Shown: positions 1 through 11,215, counted from the stretch's first letter. The stretch: 64,000 nt of DNA from Pseudeuparius sepicola (GCA_963920635.1 OY987305.1:1870001-1934000), one strand, 5' to 3'. Numbers and translations: made by a program. Notes: generated by a model not told the origin, from the letters alone.

Positions 1-1112
1 ACAACTATTATTATCTTCGTCTCGTAAAAAACTAAAAAAGTACTATTTCGTAAAAAAGGTAGGTAGATATTCTTTGCTTTAGCCTCGTTAGTGTGTAAAT
101 TTTGTTTCAAAAATATCCCAAACGTTGTTATTTACTATATCAAACTACTGAGCAAAAAAAAACAAACAAAAAGTATCAGTGAGAATTTTTCGCAGTCTTA
201 ACAAATCAAGACGAAACTTTCATCTGTATCTTCTTTCAAATTTCATAACATTAGTTAAATGTTGTGATATTTAAAAACCTATTATAATTACAGCATTATC
301 TTAAAACTACAAAATCGTAATTTACCGATGCTATTACCAAACTGAGATTATTTTTTTTTTGCAAACCGTACCCTTTGTTCAGTCTAATGATAATTTGAGT
401 ATCACATCCTCTTCTTATATTTACTTCCTTACATTATACTTACCTTAATGTCGATGAACATAAAATTAACTCAAAATAAAATTAACACTTATTGCTAACA
501 GAAATAAAAAAATATATATATTCCGAGTATATTCGAGAAATATTATTGGAAAAGAAAGATATTGCTTTACTTTCGTGAACTCAACAGAAATGAAATATTT
601 TTCTAGGTCTTGGTAACAGCACCGGCAAAAAATAAACGATCATAAATTAGGCAGTGTCATAATAAAAAAGTAGTTCAAAAAGTCATTTTCAAATCTAAAC
701 TACCTATACTTCCATCCCTACCCTAACAATCTGAGATTACCGACAAGATATATATATATAGTTTTTGTAAGCGTTATGCTTGAACATGTATAGAAAAAGA
801 CTTGCGTTTTGAGAGCGATGGCGTCTGGCAAACCCGCCAAACATATACATCGTCATAATACATAAACATAGAGAAAGTTAGTACTTAACCGGCAAACACA
901 ACAAAATATATTACTATATAATATTCATTTTGATTTCGACTATAACCTATGTAAAACAAATGGACGAAATGTGTACCACAAAATTATCAAAAAATAAAGA
1001 ACGAAATCTTGATAGAAGGCATATCACTAACCCGAACTTGTTTAAAGCGAAAACCAACGAAAAGTCGCGGGAAATGTTCGACACCACACTGAAAGCAATT
1101 CACACTAATTTT
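1..1112 (-). other. Probable 3' UTR of the distal Nrg isoform and flank
   Basis: About 1.1 kb of AT-rich sequence downstream (minus strand) of the distal stop codon. Nothing coding was recognised. Neuronal Nrg transcripts have long 3' UTRs in flies, so part of this is plausibly UTR, but I could not fix a polyadenylation site. Confidence 0.35.
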
Positions 1113-1231
1113 CTAGACGTAAGTTGCCATAGCGTTGTTGGTGGCACCTGGGGAAGCCGCGGCCTGGCCAATCTGCTTCATGTTGCTTGGCACGTACTGA
1201 CCAATGAAAGAACCGTCTTCGGTAAAACGAC
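1113..1231 (-). CDS. Nrg: Nrg distal last exon (neuronal Nrg180-like tail)
   Basis: Acceptor atatttggcag. The tail is GRFTEDGSFIGQYVPSNM followed by an Ala/Asn-rich linker and the terminal ATYV, with a stop at 1115-1113. FTEDGSFIGQYVP and the terminal ATYV match the neuron-specific fly isoform, in which ELAV drives this splice choice. The linker after FIGQY is only 26 residues here, shorter than the fly Ala/Gly-rich linker as I remember it. Confidence 0.93.
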
Positions 1232-4200
1232 CTGCCAAATATTACCACATTTGTAATCCTTCCCCCAAACTAAGCCTCAGATATCCTGGTCCACATCTTA
1301 CAGAACACAATTTGTCGAACAATCGATTGTGTTCCGCCAATTATGTTCAACAGACCGTGCTCAATCTAGGAGATAAAACACAATTCGCGGAACAATCAAT
1401 GGTGTTCCATCAATTATGTTCAACAAATATGGGGTTCAATTAATTGTTAGTATAAAACACAATTTGTGGGACAACTAATTATTGTGTTCTGCCATTTTAT
1501 TCAACAAACACCGTGTTCAATCAATTAATAGCAGATAGAATACAATTTGTAGGACAATAATTTGTGTTTCGCCAATTATGTTTCATTTGGCAGATGAAAC
1601 ACAATTTGTGGGGTAATAAACTATTACTGTTTAGGCAATTATGTTCAATAAATACTGTCATTTGTGTTCCGCCAATTATGTTCAATTTAGCAGATGAAAG
1701 ACAATTTGTGGGACAACAATTCTGTTCTGCCATTTGTGTTCAACAAACTGTCACTTTCAGATGGAACAGCAATTAGGGTCAACAACCACTGTGTTTAATT
1801 AATTACTAGCAGATAGAACATAATTTGTAGAACAGGAATTTGTTGTTCCTCAATTACGTTCCATTTAGCAGATGAAACAATTTGTGGGACTATCAATTAT
1901 TATTGTGTTCTAACAATTATTAACTTCAACAAACACTATTTCTATGTTCAATTAATTACTAGCAGATGGAACACAATTTGTAGGACAATCAATTATTCAG
2001 TCAATTATGTTCAATTTAGCAGATGAAACACAATTTGTGGGATAATCAATTGTGTTTAACTATGTTCAATTAATCACTCCGATAGAACCCAATTTGAGAG
2101 ATAATCAATTGTGTTCAACAAACTGTGCTCAATAGTGGATGAGCCAAGCTGAATGAAAACTATCCATAATGTTTTAGTAGATTAGTTGTTTAGTTTTCCA
2201 CCACAAAACTGTTAATAAATGTTAATCCGATTACAGAATACTGACAAAAAAAAATCAAAATAAAAAGTGCCTTACATCTTCTACACTAGTGTCGCAAAAC
2301 CCTGCGAAGTGGTTTCGCCTTGGCCCCGCTTGCGGCCGTACTGGCCTATAAATGAACCATCCTCGTTCATTCCCTCTATGAAAAGTAAAACAAAAACAAA
2401 AACGGAAAATAAATAAAAAAAATCCGAAAGATAAAAAAAAATAAAAACCCAGTCCCAAAAATTTTGATTCGACCGAAAAACTAAATAAAAAATTAAATAT
2501 ACTGACCAGTGTCACCGTCACCGTACTCAGCCATCGAGTCGGTGTCACTTTCCGGGCCGACTTTTGGTTCACTGCTCATCGATGCTCTTCCATGGGACTT
2601 GTTGTCCAATCTACAAGATTAAGAAAAAATCACATGACATGGATTTTGAGAGTTGACCTACAATTTTGAGATATAACTTACGACTCTAACATTTGACCTA
2701 CAATTTTGAAATTTGGCCTACAATTTTGAGACCTGACCTACAATTTAGATATGACTTATGACTAAAATTTGACTTACAATTCTGTGATATGACTTACGAT
2801 TTTAAGATTTGAACTACAATTTTAAAATTTGGATTACAATTTTGGGATTTGACCTACAATTTTTATATTTAGCCTACAATTTTGCGATATTACTTACAAT
2901 TTTAAGATGTGACCTACAATTTTGAGATATGACTTATGACTTTAAGATTTGACCTACCATTCTGAGATATGACTTAGGATTTTAAGATTTGAACTACAAT
3001 TTTAAAATTTGGCCTACAATTTTGAGATTTGACCTACAATTTTGATATTTGAACTACAATTTTGCGATATTACTTACAATTTTAAGATGTGAGCTACAAT
3101 TTTGAGATATGACTTACGATTTTAAGATTTGACCTATAGTTTGAGATTTCACCTACAGTTTTGAGATATGGCTTACGGTTGATATTTGACCGACGATTTT
3201 AAGATTTGACTTACGGTTGAGAATATTCATGGAAGCCCCCTTCGTCTGGATAATCATGCCGTCCGTTCGCCTGCTCCCTCTCGTGCACTGCATATTTCCC
3301 GCCCCTGTTCCTTTTGAAAATACAGACAATTATCAAAACCAGCAGCAAGAACGCAATTGCTAACATCATCCCAATGAACCATCCCGCGTTCGCGATTGTC
3401 TCTTTCGGAATTATTATGGGCCCATCGTCGTATGTGCTCACTTCTTTTATTGCGCTAACAGCCTCGTCGCTACCGTCAACCGAAACCACGGCAAACTCGT
3501 AGACTTGACTCGATTCTAGGCTTGGAACGATCGTGAAAATGTCCGTCTTGTTCGGTTTTGTTTCGAGGAACTGGGTCTCACCCTTCCTTCTGTACCTATT
3601 GCGTAGAAAAACACGACATAACAAAGTTTCTGGAAACAATGAGAATGTCCAAAAATAGAACAATGGGGACAATCTCACTTTGAAATGAGACTGTACCCTC
3701 AAATACACTATATGAGAACACTGAGAATGATCCCCCAAAGATTGAAAAATGCTGGGCTCCATTTTAAATACACTATTAACTATTAACAATATAAAAAATC
3801 TCATTCGGGAACATTCTCAGTTTGAAAATGAAAATGTTCCAGAAGAAAATGATATTGTCCCCAATGCTTGAAAAAATATATTTGGCTTCATTTTAAATAC
3901 ACTATTAACAATATTAGAATATTACAAAAAAACTAATTTTGAGAACATTCTAAATTTGAAAATGATAGTGTTCCAGTAGAAAATAAGAATAATCCCCCAA
4001 TGATTGGGGTCCATTTTAAAAACACTATTAACAATATTATAAAAAAATCTCATTTGGAACATTCTCATTTTGAAAATGAAAATGTTTGAAATGAAAATGT
4101 CCCAGAAGAAAATGAGATTGTCCCCAATGCTTGAAAAAATATATACTCAGCTTCATTTTAAATATACTATTAACAATATTATAATATTATAAAAAAACTA

Positions 4201-7200
4201 ATTTTGGGAACATTCTAACTTTGAAAATGATAGTGTTCCAGTAGAAAATGAGAATAATCCCCCAAAGATTGAAAAAATACTTGGCTTCATTTTAAAAACA
4301 CTATTAACAATATTATAAAAAATCTCATTTGGAACATTCTTATTTTGAAAATGAAAATGTCCCAGAAGAAAATGAGATTGTCCCCAATGCTTGAAAAATA
4401 TATATTTGACTTCATTTTAAATACACTATCAACAATATTAGAATATTATAAAAAAAACTAATTTTGGGAACATTCTAACTTTGAAAATGATAATGTTCCA
4501 GTAGAAAATGAGAATAATCCCCCAAAGATTGAAAAAAATACTAGGATCCATTTTAAATATGAGAATAATCCCCTAAAGATTGAAAAAACACTGGGCTCCA
4601 TTTTAAATTCACTATTAACAATATTATAAAAAAATTCATTTTGGGAACATTCTCATTTTGAAAATGAAAATGTTTCAGAAGAAAATGAGATTATCCCCAA
4701 TGTTGGAAAAAATATATTTGGCTCCATTTTAAATACACTATTAACAATATTAGAATATTGTAAAAAAAAATAATTTTGAGAACCTTCTCAGGTTGAAAAT
4801 GATAATGTTCCAGTAGCAAATGAGAATGGTCCCCCAAAGATTGAAAAACTACTTAGCTCCATTTTAAATATACTATTAACAATATTATAAAAAAAACTCA
4901 TTTTGGGAACATTCTCATTTTGAAAATGAAACAGAATGTTCCCCATGACAACATTCTTATTTTGAAAATGTTCCAGAAGAAAATGAGAATGTCTTCCAAA
5001 GCTTGAAACAAATATATTTGGCTCCATTTTAAATACACTATTATCAATAAAACGATATTATAAAAAAACTAATTTTGGGAACATTCTCACTTTGAAAATT
5101 ATAATCTTCTAGTAGAAAATGAGAATGATACCCCAAAGATTTAAAAAATACTGAGCTTCATTTTAAAACACATTAATAACAATATTTAAAAAAAACCATT
5201 TTGGGAACATTCTCATTTTGAAAATGAACATTGCTGAAAATATCTAAGCCCAATCCTGTATAGACTATCAATGACGTCATGCGAACATTCCCATTTTAGA
5301 AACAAACATTCTCACTTGAAAATATTCCGGTAATGAAAACTCACTTGACATAGAAGTGGGACCCGGGAGCATTCTCGTTAGGGATCCATTCCACTTTAAT
5401 GGAAGCAGAAAGTCCGTCCTTATAAGATTTTGCTATAAAATCCGGCGGCAACGGCGGGTTGCTCCCGTCCGGTTTCGTCTGTCTCTCGATGAAGAAAATT
5501 TTCGATTCGCCCGCGTTGGTGAAAGCGCTGATATAAATCCTGTACTTAGTGCCCGGCTTCAAGCCGGCGAGCTTAGCTCTCAGTATTTCCGGATCGTTTA
5601 TTTGGGGGCTCCTCGGGATGCGCTGGCCAACCTTCATGCTGTGTTCTACCACGGCATAGTAAATGTTGTAGCCTGAAACATAAAATACAATAAAAATGTT
5701 TGGCGCGTGAGAATAGTTATTTATGTACCAAGGCACTGAAGTTCAACTTTTTATGACTCATGTGGAGTTTAGTTGCTGAGGCCTCTGGCCGAGGCAAATA
5801 AACCACATGAGTCATAAAAAGAACTTCAGTGCCGAGGTACATATTATATTTTTCTTGAAATCGGAAAAAAGAATGTTTTATTAGGCAAGAAAATAATAAT
5901 AAGGGATCACCCGTCCACGAACCGACTACGCGCGGCGTTGCTTGACTTTACCGATTGCTCTACCTAGGATAAGTATAATGATGTACGGCACCTTCTGACA
6001 GAAAAACCAAACTGCTGCTTCTTGTGCAGCCTACACAACAAATCTATTGATTTTCAAATTTACTAAAATATGTATACTGAAGGATTGCGCTTCTATAGGA
6101 AACAATTTCGCAATGTGCACGAAAAGTTAAATGAGCCTTTATCGGCCGGGTTTTGAATATTTGGTCACTTTTGACGGGCGATTTCTCCGCGACGTTTGAT
6201 GTTTACATCTCGCCAAGGCCTACTTATTGAAAAAATCGTACAATAATGGGCTACATTATTGTACGATTTCTGTGCTTTTAATGACGATTTTGGGACATTT
6301 TAATGCCGATTTCAAGAAAAAGTTATTATAACACCTCTCAGTATGCCGTTCGGTCTATCCGGTTTCGTCCACTTGAGCATGAAAGCTGAAGATCCGAGCG
6401 GCGTCGCCTCCAGATTATTCATTTCACCCGGAGGTCCTTCGGGAGTGTCGAAACTGAGAGTTGCACTTTTCGGACCTTTGTACTTTCCGTTGTAAACATA
6501 AACCTGAGCATAGTTCTTGGTGTACGGCATCAAGTTGTTGACCAAAGCTTGCGCGGTGTTCCCCTGAACTTGTATTTCGTTGGGAAGCAACGACTGGTCG
6601 CTCCAGGTTGTTATTTTGTAGCCCTTAAAGTGGCCCTTGACCGACTGAATCGGCACCGGGTTCCACGACAGCAGGGCGCTCGTAGCGTCGTTCACTTTCA
6701 GCAGCGTGAAGTTTGTCGGCGCTTCCTCGGGTTCGCTCTCTCCGGAATATCCGATCACTTCCTTCGGCGACACGTTCGCCTCCCCCTGTTCGTTGATCGC
6801 GACGACCTTGATCCTGTACTGCTGAAACGACGGCTGGTCCGGGACGACGAGCTTGCCCTGCCTCCAGTCGAGCACGTCGCGGATTTCGTAGTCGATCCCC
6901 GGCGTGTCCTTCTTGTAGTACACGCGGTACTTGAACCCGGGCGCGTTGTGCTCTATTTCCGGCATGGGCGTCCAGTAGATGACGAGGTTGTTCGGGCGGT
7001 CGCCCTCGCCCTTCACGTTGTCCGGGTTCTTGTGGGGCACCTCCGGCAGGGTGGTGCACACTTCGGAGTGGCCCGACGGCAGGGACCTGCCGATTTTGTT
7101 GAGGGCGATCACGCGGAACGTGTAGTTGGCCCACGGGCTCATCGGGATCGTGTATTTCGTGTCGGTCGCCGGGACGTTGTCGTACGCGACCTCCCACGAG

Positions 7201-10200
7201 TCGGTGGTGAAGCTGGTGTTGTACTGGATGATGTAGTGGAGGATCGGCGCGCGGTTGTCACCGTTCGGCTCCCAGTGGACCGTGGCTTGTTTCGTTTCGC
7301 AACGGACGCCCTTCATGTCCGGAGCATTCGGAACGTCTTGGACGATGAGTTGGGCGTAGGCCGTCGCGTTGTCCAGTTCGGTTTTCGCTAGGCACGTGTA
7401 CGAACCCGAATCTAACTCGATCGTTTTCGTGATCGTCAGGGAATAATCCGAGGATTTGACGAATCTGGGCTCCTCGTCCAGGTCGATCGGTTCGTTTTCT
7501 TTCAGCCACAACATTTCGAGATGTAGCGAGTCGTCCGCTACAGCGTTACAGCGGAACGTTGCGGGAGTGCCGACTTCGACTTCGTAATCTCTCGGGCCGT
7601 CGGTTATATACGTATGTCGTTTTACGTCCAGTTTTGCACTAGCACTCGTGTTTCCTAATTTATTTTCCGCGTAGCACGTATAGTTGCCTTTATCTTCGAA
7701 TTGCACTTTGTTGATAGTCAAATCTCCGGTTTCTTGAATGACGTATCGGCCTCCGGTCAATTCTTTACCATTACGGATCCATTTTATATTCGGTTTTGGA
7801 GCACCGAAAACTGTACATGTCATATTTATGTTTTGGTCGTCAACTGCACTCATATCTAGCGGCGCTATGGTAATTTCCGGTGCCAAAGCTAAAAAACAAA
7901 ACCAAAGTAACAAAACAACCTTTTTTTTTTGAGAAAAAACACAATAGTAATATCTGTATAACATGTTTTTTGTTACATACCTATAACGTTGACAAAGACA
8001 TCTTTGTAGACGTAACCAAGAGAATTCGTGGCATTACAACCATAATTTCCAGTATCGTTCTTGACCAATCTTTCGATGACGATCTTGTTTCTGTAAACTT
8101 TGCGTCTAGGATTGTACGGGGCCTGCGAAATCGGCTTTCCGTTGTGGATCCATTTGATTTCTGGCTCGGGAATACCCGAAGCTTCGCACCTGAATTCCAC
8201 AGTTTCGTCTTCGGCCGCACTTACTTTTTCCGGCTCGACCGTGAAGTATGGAACGGCTAAAAAAATCAAATATTAGACTCGACTCGAACATAAAAAAAGG
8301 GTGATTTTTACCGTTGACTTTGAGATTTATGTTGTACGATTGCGTTTTTCCTACGCCATTGCTGACTTCGCAGGTGTAAGATCCTTCGTCTTCGAAATCG
8401 ACAACTTTTATTATAAGCGATTTTCCATAGGCGCCCTGCGTTATTCGATCAGAGGCTTGAACTTGCCGGCCTCCTTTAAGCCATACAGTTTGAGGTAAAG
8501 GACTACAAAAAAAATCATCAAAAAATGTTCATTGCGTTTTTTTTTAACTCACGTTCCGCCAAAAATACAGAAAAGTTCGGCCTTCTTCCCACGATACGCT
8601 ATTTCGTTTTTCCTTGTAACATACTGGCGAACGGGTTCCTGTTTATTTTGCGAAGCCGATTGTGACGTAGAATCGACTTTAAGAATAATCATGTTGCCGT
8701 ATTTGTATTCGAACTTCGTTGGGGACGTAGCTGCACAAGCATACTTAAAATTCTTGGACTGATCTTCTTTAGTAAGGTTGGCAAACCACAAGTTTCCCTC
8801 GGGATCAACCGTAATACGCGAACTGTTGATAGTTTGAAACGCCCCGTTCGTATAGAGATAAATCCAATGGACGACCGGTTTCGGCCAACCATCTGGCGGT
8901 TCGCAAGTCAATTTAAACGGTTTTCCTTCTGTCCCCGTCAAAGTTGTGGGTTTGGTCGTTTTGAACGAATTCAATTCCGCTTTTCTCATAAAGACGGAGT
9001 TTGAAGTCGCGGTACCGTATGAGTTTTCCGCAAAACATTGGTACTGACCGATGTCGACTTCATTCGGTTTGGTAACTGTTAACGTTCCTCTGCCGGTTTG
9101 TTGTAAAATGCGGTCATCGTAGGATTCCCACTTGAATTCCTTTCCGTTCTTTATCCAGTAATATCTGCAAATTGCGGCAATTTTAGGATAAATCCCACAA
9201 CGCAGATTATACAGGGTGTTTCAGAAATCATAGCAATAATTCTATGACAGGTAGAACGCTATAAAACCAATCCGATTTTTTCCAATAGACCATAGCACTT
9301 TGGTTTTTGAGATACAGCGTGATAAATTTAATTTTTAATTGGGTTTTTCGTGTTAACTGATTAAGACGACTTTTTCAAGTCGGCAGGAAAATTTATAAAT
9401 GCCTACCATTAAAAGAACGTAACTTTGAACGTTCACAAAAAATAACTTCAACAACTTTGTTATCTGAGCTTTCCCTTTTCTCAAAAATATTGTCAAATCA
9501 AAGTGAAATGTCAGAAGATGTTTGCAAGATGTTTGCAAGAATATACGGAGTGATAAAAATCTTTTTTTTTTAATTAAATTTTGGTCGCATCTCTCAAAGT
9601 AAGTAAACAAGATATCACATTCAAATTTGGTACGCCTAAGGTAACTGAGAGCAGCAAACTGAACTGCATAATTTATTGAAAAAAGGAAAATAACCGACAA
9701 TTATCTCAAATGTTCCACCAGTTTCACAAATGCATTCAGTTAGCTTAAATTAAGGAAAAAAATGATTATTTTTTTATGTTCTACCTGCTACATTTTCCTG
9801 AAACACCCCGTAGAGAAAAAGCATGGCAAAATAAAAAGCAGTCCAATGAGAGCACCTAGTGCATGTTGTTAAGTGGATTCAATTTATGAAATAGTGATGT
9901 AACAATGGCAGATGAATGAATTTACTCTAGAAGAATTTTAGGAACTTACGTCGGAGCTGGTTCACCAACAGCCTCGCATTCTATATAAAAGGGTTTATCT
10001 ATTTCTCCAGCAGATTCCACTTGGAAAAGTACTTCGTCTGTAGGGGGTTGCTTAACTATGTACGGTGGGGAATGTACTAAAAAGTAAATTCCATTTAGGT
10101 ATCCTCGCAGCACACATAATAATAGTGAATAAACTTACTTTCCTTAGCTATGGAAACACCGATAAAAACTATGAATATAAAAAAATAACAACTTATGCGG

Positions 10201-10208
10201 GGCTTCAT
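1113..10208 (-). CDS. Nrg: Neuroglian, L1-family cell adhesion molecule (whole coding region, two C-terminal isoforms)
   Basis: Cell-surface receptor for homophilic adhesion, axon guidance and septate-junction assembly in the insect L1CAM family. Coding exons, 5' to 3' on the minus strand: 10208-10139, 10076-9950, 9164-8553, 8502-8312, 8256-7981, 7888-6335, 5672-5345, 3595-3215, 2610-2507, then either 2375-2281 or 1231-1113. All junctions are GT-AG and phases agree, giving 1245 or 1253 residues, close to the Drosophila protein. Domain order: signal peptide, six Ig domains (about 30-610), five FN3 domains (about 615-1115), membrane span from about residue 1124 (GWFIGMMLAIAFLLLVLIIV), then a cytoplasmic tail with the ankyrin-binding FIGQY at 1223-1227 in both isoforms. 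The match to fly neuroglian is recognised from memory and is close throughout. The start is the Met followed by KPRISC, because an acceptor lies 23 bp upstream; the open frame further 5' is intronic. Confidence 0.97.
1290..2150. repeat. Degenerate tandem array in the intron between the two Nrg last exons
   Basis: A unit of about 55-60 bp recurs, often in alternating versions of about 115 bp. It is recognised by repeated blocks such as acacaatttgtgggacaat, ccaattatgttcaa and ttagcagatgaaac. Copies differ by substitutions and small deletions. The array fills nearly all of the interval between the proximal and distal alternative exons. Confidence 0.85.
2281..2375 (-). CDS. Nrg: Nrg proximal last exon (Nrg167-like tail)
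   Basis: Acceptor ttttcatag. The encoded tail is EGMNEDGSFIGQYGRKRG then QGETTSQGFATLV and a stop at 2283-2281. FIGQY is the ankyrin site. MNEDGSFIGQYGRK matches the tail of the widely expressed fly isoform. U-rich tracts lie on both sides: a roughly 90-nt U-rich acceptor region and a U-rich stretch right after the stop. The C terminus TLV would also fit a class I PDZ ligand. Confidence 0.93.
2507..2610 (-). CDS. Nrg: Nrg exon: shared cytoplasmic segment
   Basis: Encodes residues about 1180-1214: PLDNKSHGRASMSSEPK then ESDTDSMAEYGDGDT, the acidic segment next to the ankyrin-binding site in insect neuroglian. Acceptor cttgtag, donor GTCAGT. It ends in phase 1 and can join either downstream last exon in frame. 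Confidence 0.95.
2640..3225. repeat. Short-period tandem array in an Nrg intron
   Basis: Monomer of about 18 bp close to gacctacaattttgagat, alternating with gacttacgattttaagat to give a 36-bp higher-order period, for roughly 30 copies. It fills the intron between the membrane-span exon and the next cytoplasmic exon. Confidence 0.88.
3215..3595 (-). CDS. Nrg: Nrg exon: rest of FN3-5, membrane span, juxtamembrane tail
   Basis: Residues about 1053-1180. FN3-5 ends near EVSTYDDGPI, the span is NAGWFIGMMLAIAFLLLVLI and beyond, then the basic stop-transfer KRNRGGKY and the L1-family tail HDYPDEGGFHEYSQP. Donor GTAAGT. Long tandem-repeat arrays occupy both flanking introns. Confidence 0.96.
3650..5240. 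repeat. Long-period tandem array in an Nrg intron
   Basis: About ten copies of a 125-185 bp unit, recognised by cactattaacaatatta followed by gggaacattctcattttg and gaaaatgagaatgatccccc-like blocks. Short inverted repeats (cattttgaaaatg) occur inside each unit. Copies are recognisably similar but carry indels. The array fills the intron upstream of the membrane-span exon. Confidence 0.88.
5345..5672 (-). CDS. Nrg: Nrg exon: rest of FN3-4, start of FN3-5
   Basis: Residues about 944-1053, from GYNIYYAVVEHSMKVGQRI to APGSHFYVK. The acceptor tgtttcag lies before 5672 and the donor GTGAGT after 5345. Exon phase joins exactly to KYRRKGETQ in the next exon. Confidence 0.94.
5714..6320 (-). mobile_element. 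600-bp element with a 5S-rRNA-like box, copy A
   Basis: Nearly identical to 55314-55930. In plus-strand order: a foldback of about 105 bp (gtaccaaggcactgaagttc ... gaacttcagtgccgaggtac), then a segment bounded by 16-bp inverted repeats (tttttcttgaaatcgg ... ccgatttcaagaaaaa) with a small hairpin (atcgtacaataatg/cattattgtacgat) near its end. On the minus strand, 5970-5900 reads gtcaagcaacgccgcgcg then ggttcgtggacgggtgatcc, resembling the internal promoter of 5S rRNA. It is inserted in an Nrg intron, about 15 bp from the large exon's donor. Confidence 0.7.
6335..7888 (-). CDS. Nrg: Nrg large exon: Ig5, Ig6, FN3-1 to FN3-3 and part of FN3-4
   Basis: Residues about 426-944. Ig5 (MTCTVFGAPKPNIKWIRNG ... 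NYTCYAENKLG) and Ig6 (ATFRCNAVADD ... SYTCLAKTELDNATA) are followed by FN3 repeats starting near VPNAPDMKGVRC, VPHKNPDNVKGEG, EEAPTNFTLLKV and GEMNNLEATPLG. This exon is much more GC-rich than its surroundings, which creates long antisense open frames that are not genes. The donor, GTGTTA, is weak, and a 600-bp repeat lies immediately beyond it. Confidence 0.96.
7981..8256 (-). CDS. Nrg: Nrg exon: Ig4
   Basis: Residues about 334-426, one complete Ig domain from PYFTVEPEKVSAAEDE to NYGCNATNSLGYVYK, with both cysteines and the core Trp (IKWIHNGK). Donor GTATGT, acceptor ttttttttag. Confidence 0.95.
8312..8502 (-). CDS. Nrg: Nrg exon: rest of Ig3
   Basis: Residues about 270-334: PLPQTVWLKGGRQVQ through SYTCEVSNGVG, the C-terminal half of Ig3. 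Acceptor ttttttttgtag and donor GTAAAA bound it. Ig3 is therefore split between two exons. Confidence 0.95.
8553..9164 (-). CDS. Nrg: Nrg exon: rest of Ig1, Ig2, start of Ig3
   Basis: Residues about 66-270. Ig1 ends with GQYQCFAENSYG, Ig2 runs from KLTCEPPDGWPKP to YACAATS, and Ig3 opens with AELFCIFGGT. Donor GTGAGT. The whole segment aligns with insect neuroglian without gaps I can see. Confidence 0.95.
9212..9811. mobile_element. Non-autonomous element with CAGGGTGTTTCAG ends in an Nrg intron
   Basis: Ends acagggtgtttcag and ctgaaacaccccgt are inverted repeats with one mismatch, and a second inverted pair (caggtagaac / gttctacctg) lies just inside. The interior around 9411-9520 is related to 62985-63110. 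No coding capacity is seen. Confidence 0.65.
9950..10076 (-). CDS. Nrg: Nrg exon: start of Ig1
   Basis: Residues about 24-66, beginning IHSPPYIVKQPPTDE, which resembles the N terminus of mature insect neuroglian, and carrying the first Ig1 cysteine (YIECEAVG). Acceptor tttttag and donor GTAAGT are clear. The last codon joins to ACA (Thr) in the next exon, restoring PAPTYYWIKNG. Confidence 0.92.
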
Positions 10209-10231
10209 CTCTAAGGTGAGACTAGACACTC
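10139..10231 (-). CDS. Nrg: Nrg first coding exon: 5' UTR end, start codon, signal peptide
   Basis: The acceptor (tttgtttcag) lies just upstream of 10231, the ATG is at 10208-10206, and the donor GTAAGT follows 10139. It encodes a signal peptide with hydrophobic core YFFIFIVFIGVSI, probably cleaved after Ala 22. The exon ends in phase 1. The 23 bp ahead of the ATG are 5' UTR, so at least one non-coding exon lies upstream. Confidence 0.88.
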
Positions 10232-11215
10232 CTGAAACAAAGATAACACCAATAAACAAAGGAGGCTCTCGGGAGCTTTTTATGCAGATGGCAGAGGTAA
10301 ACAAAATGTATGGGCGAAGTTTTATTTTTTTAGAGGGCATTTAACGAGTAATTAATATGTGTTAACTAGCACATTTCTTTCGTTTAATTGCCGTAAAATA
10401 ATAACTGACCCCATTTAACATATCTTAAGTGCCCGTCCATTTAGATTTATGACTTTTATTTATGAAAATATCAACATATACCTACAAAAATACACACACA
10501 TCTAACAATGTTATAAGGACCATTACAGTATTTTTTACTGTGAAAGATTACCGATTCGTTTTCTCGTCTCAACTTCCTCTACCTATCAATGTGAATCATT
10601 ATTATAAACTACATGACTCCTTTATAATATTATTAATAACCATTCCATCAGAAAATTAATATCAACCCACGCGTCCAGTGAAATTCGACGACTGTTTGCC
10701 ACTACACCGCTTCCTGTTTGTTTTTAATAAACCGAACACTTTTTGGGCGTGTAAAAAACATAATCATAAAACCACATTCGAGCCGCAATATCTACTAATT
10801 TAAATTCCTGTTCGTTGGAATTTGGAATGGTGTCAAATCACGCAAAGGGGGGAGAACATACAGGAAAAATATTATAGACATAGGCACTAAACGAAATTAA
10901 AAGTAAAAAATGTGTCCTCGATCGATCACCCGAAAAATAAAACTCCACAGCCCGCATTTTACTAGGACCCTAAAAAAATATCAGTTTACTTTGACGGGTC
11001 AACGTCCTATGAATCACAAAAACGCCAGCAAAAACAACGTTCATTTTTAGGTTTTCCCTCGGGTTTTCCTTATAATCCAGGGGTACGTAATTTTCTATGA
11101 GTAAGATTGTAACTTCCGCCTTATCGTAACCAAAAGGGATAGAAAATTCCAGGCACTAAAACCACAACATAAAAAAAAACATTCATCTGTGTATGTGGAA
11201 AATATTACGCATATA

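Noticed and set aside
2640..3225. CRISPR-like regular repeats
   Set aside because: Monomers are contiguous with no unique spacers, in a eukaryotic intron; an ordinary minisatellite.
5900..5970. 5S rRNA gene
   Set aside because: Only the internal-promoter part is similar and it is embedded in a repeated mobile element; not a functional rRNA gene.
6549..7391. 280-codon plus-strand open frame
   Set aside because: Antisense shadow of the GC-rich Nrg exon at 6335-7888; Arg/Val-rich nonsense with no domain.
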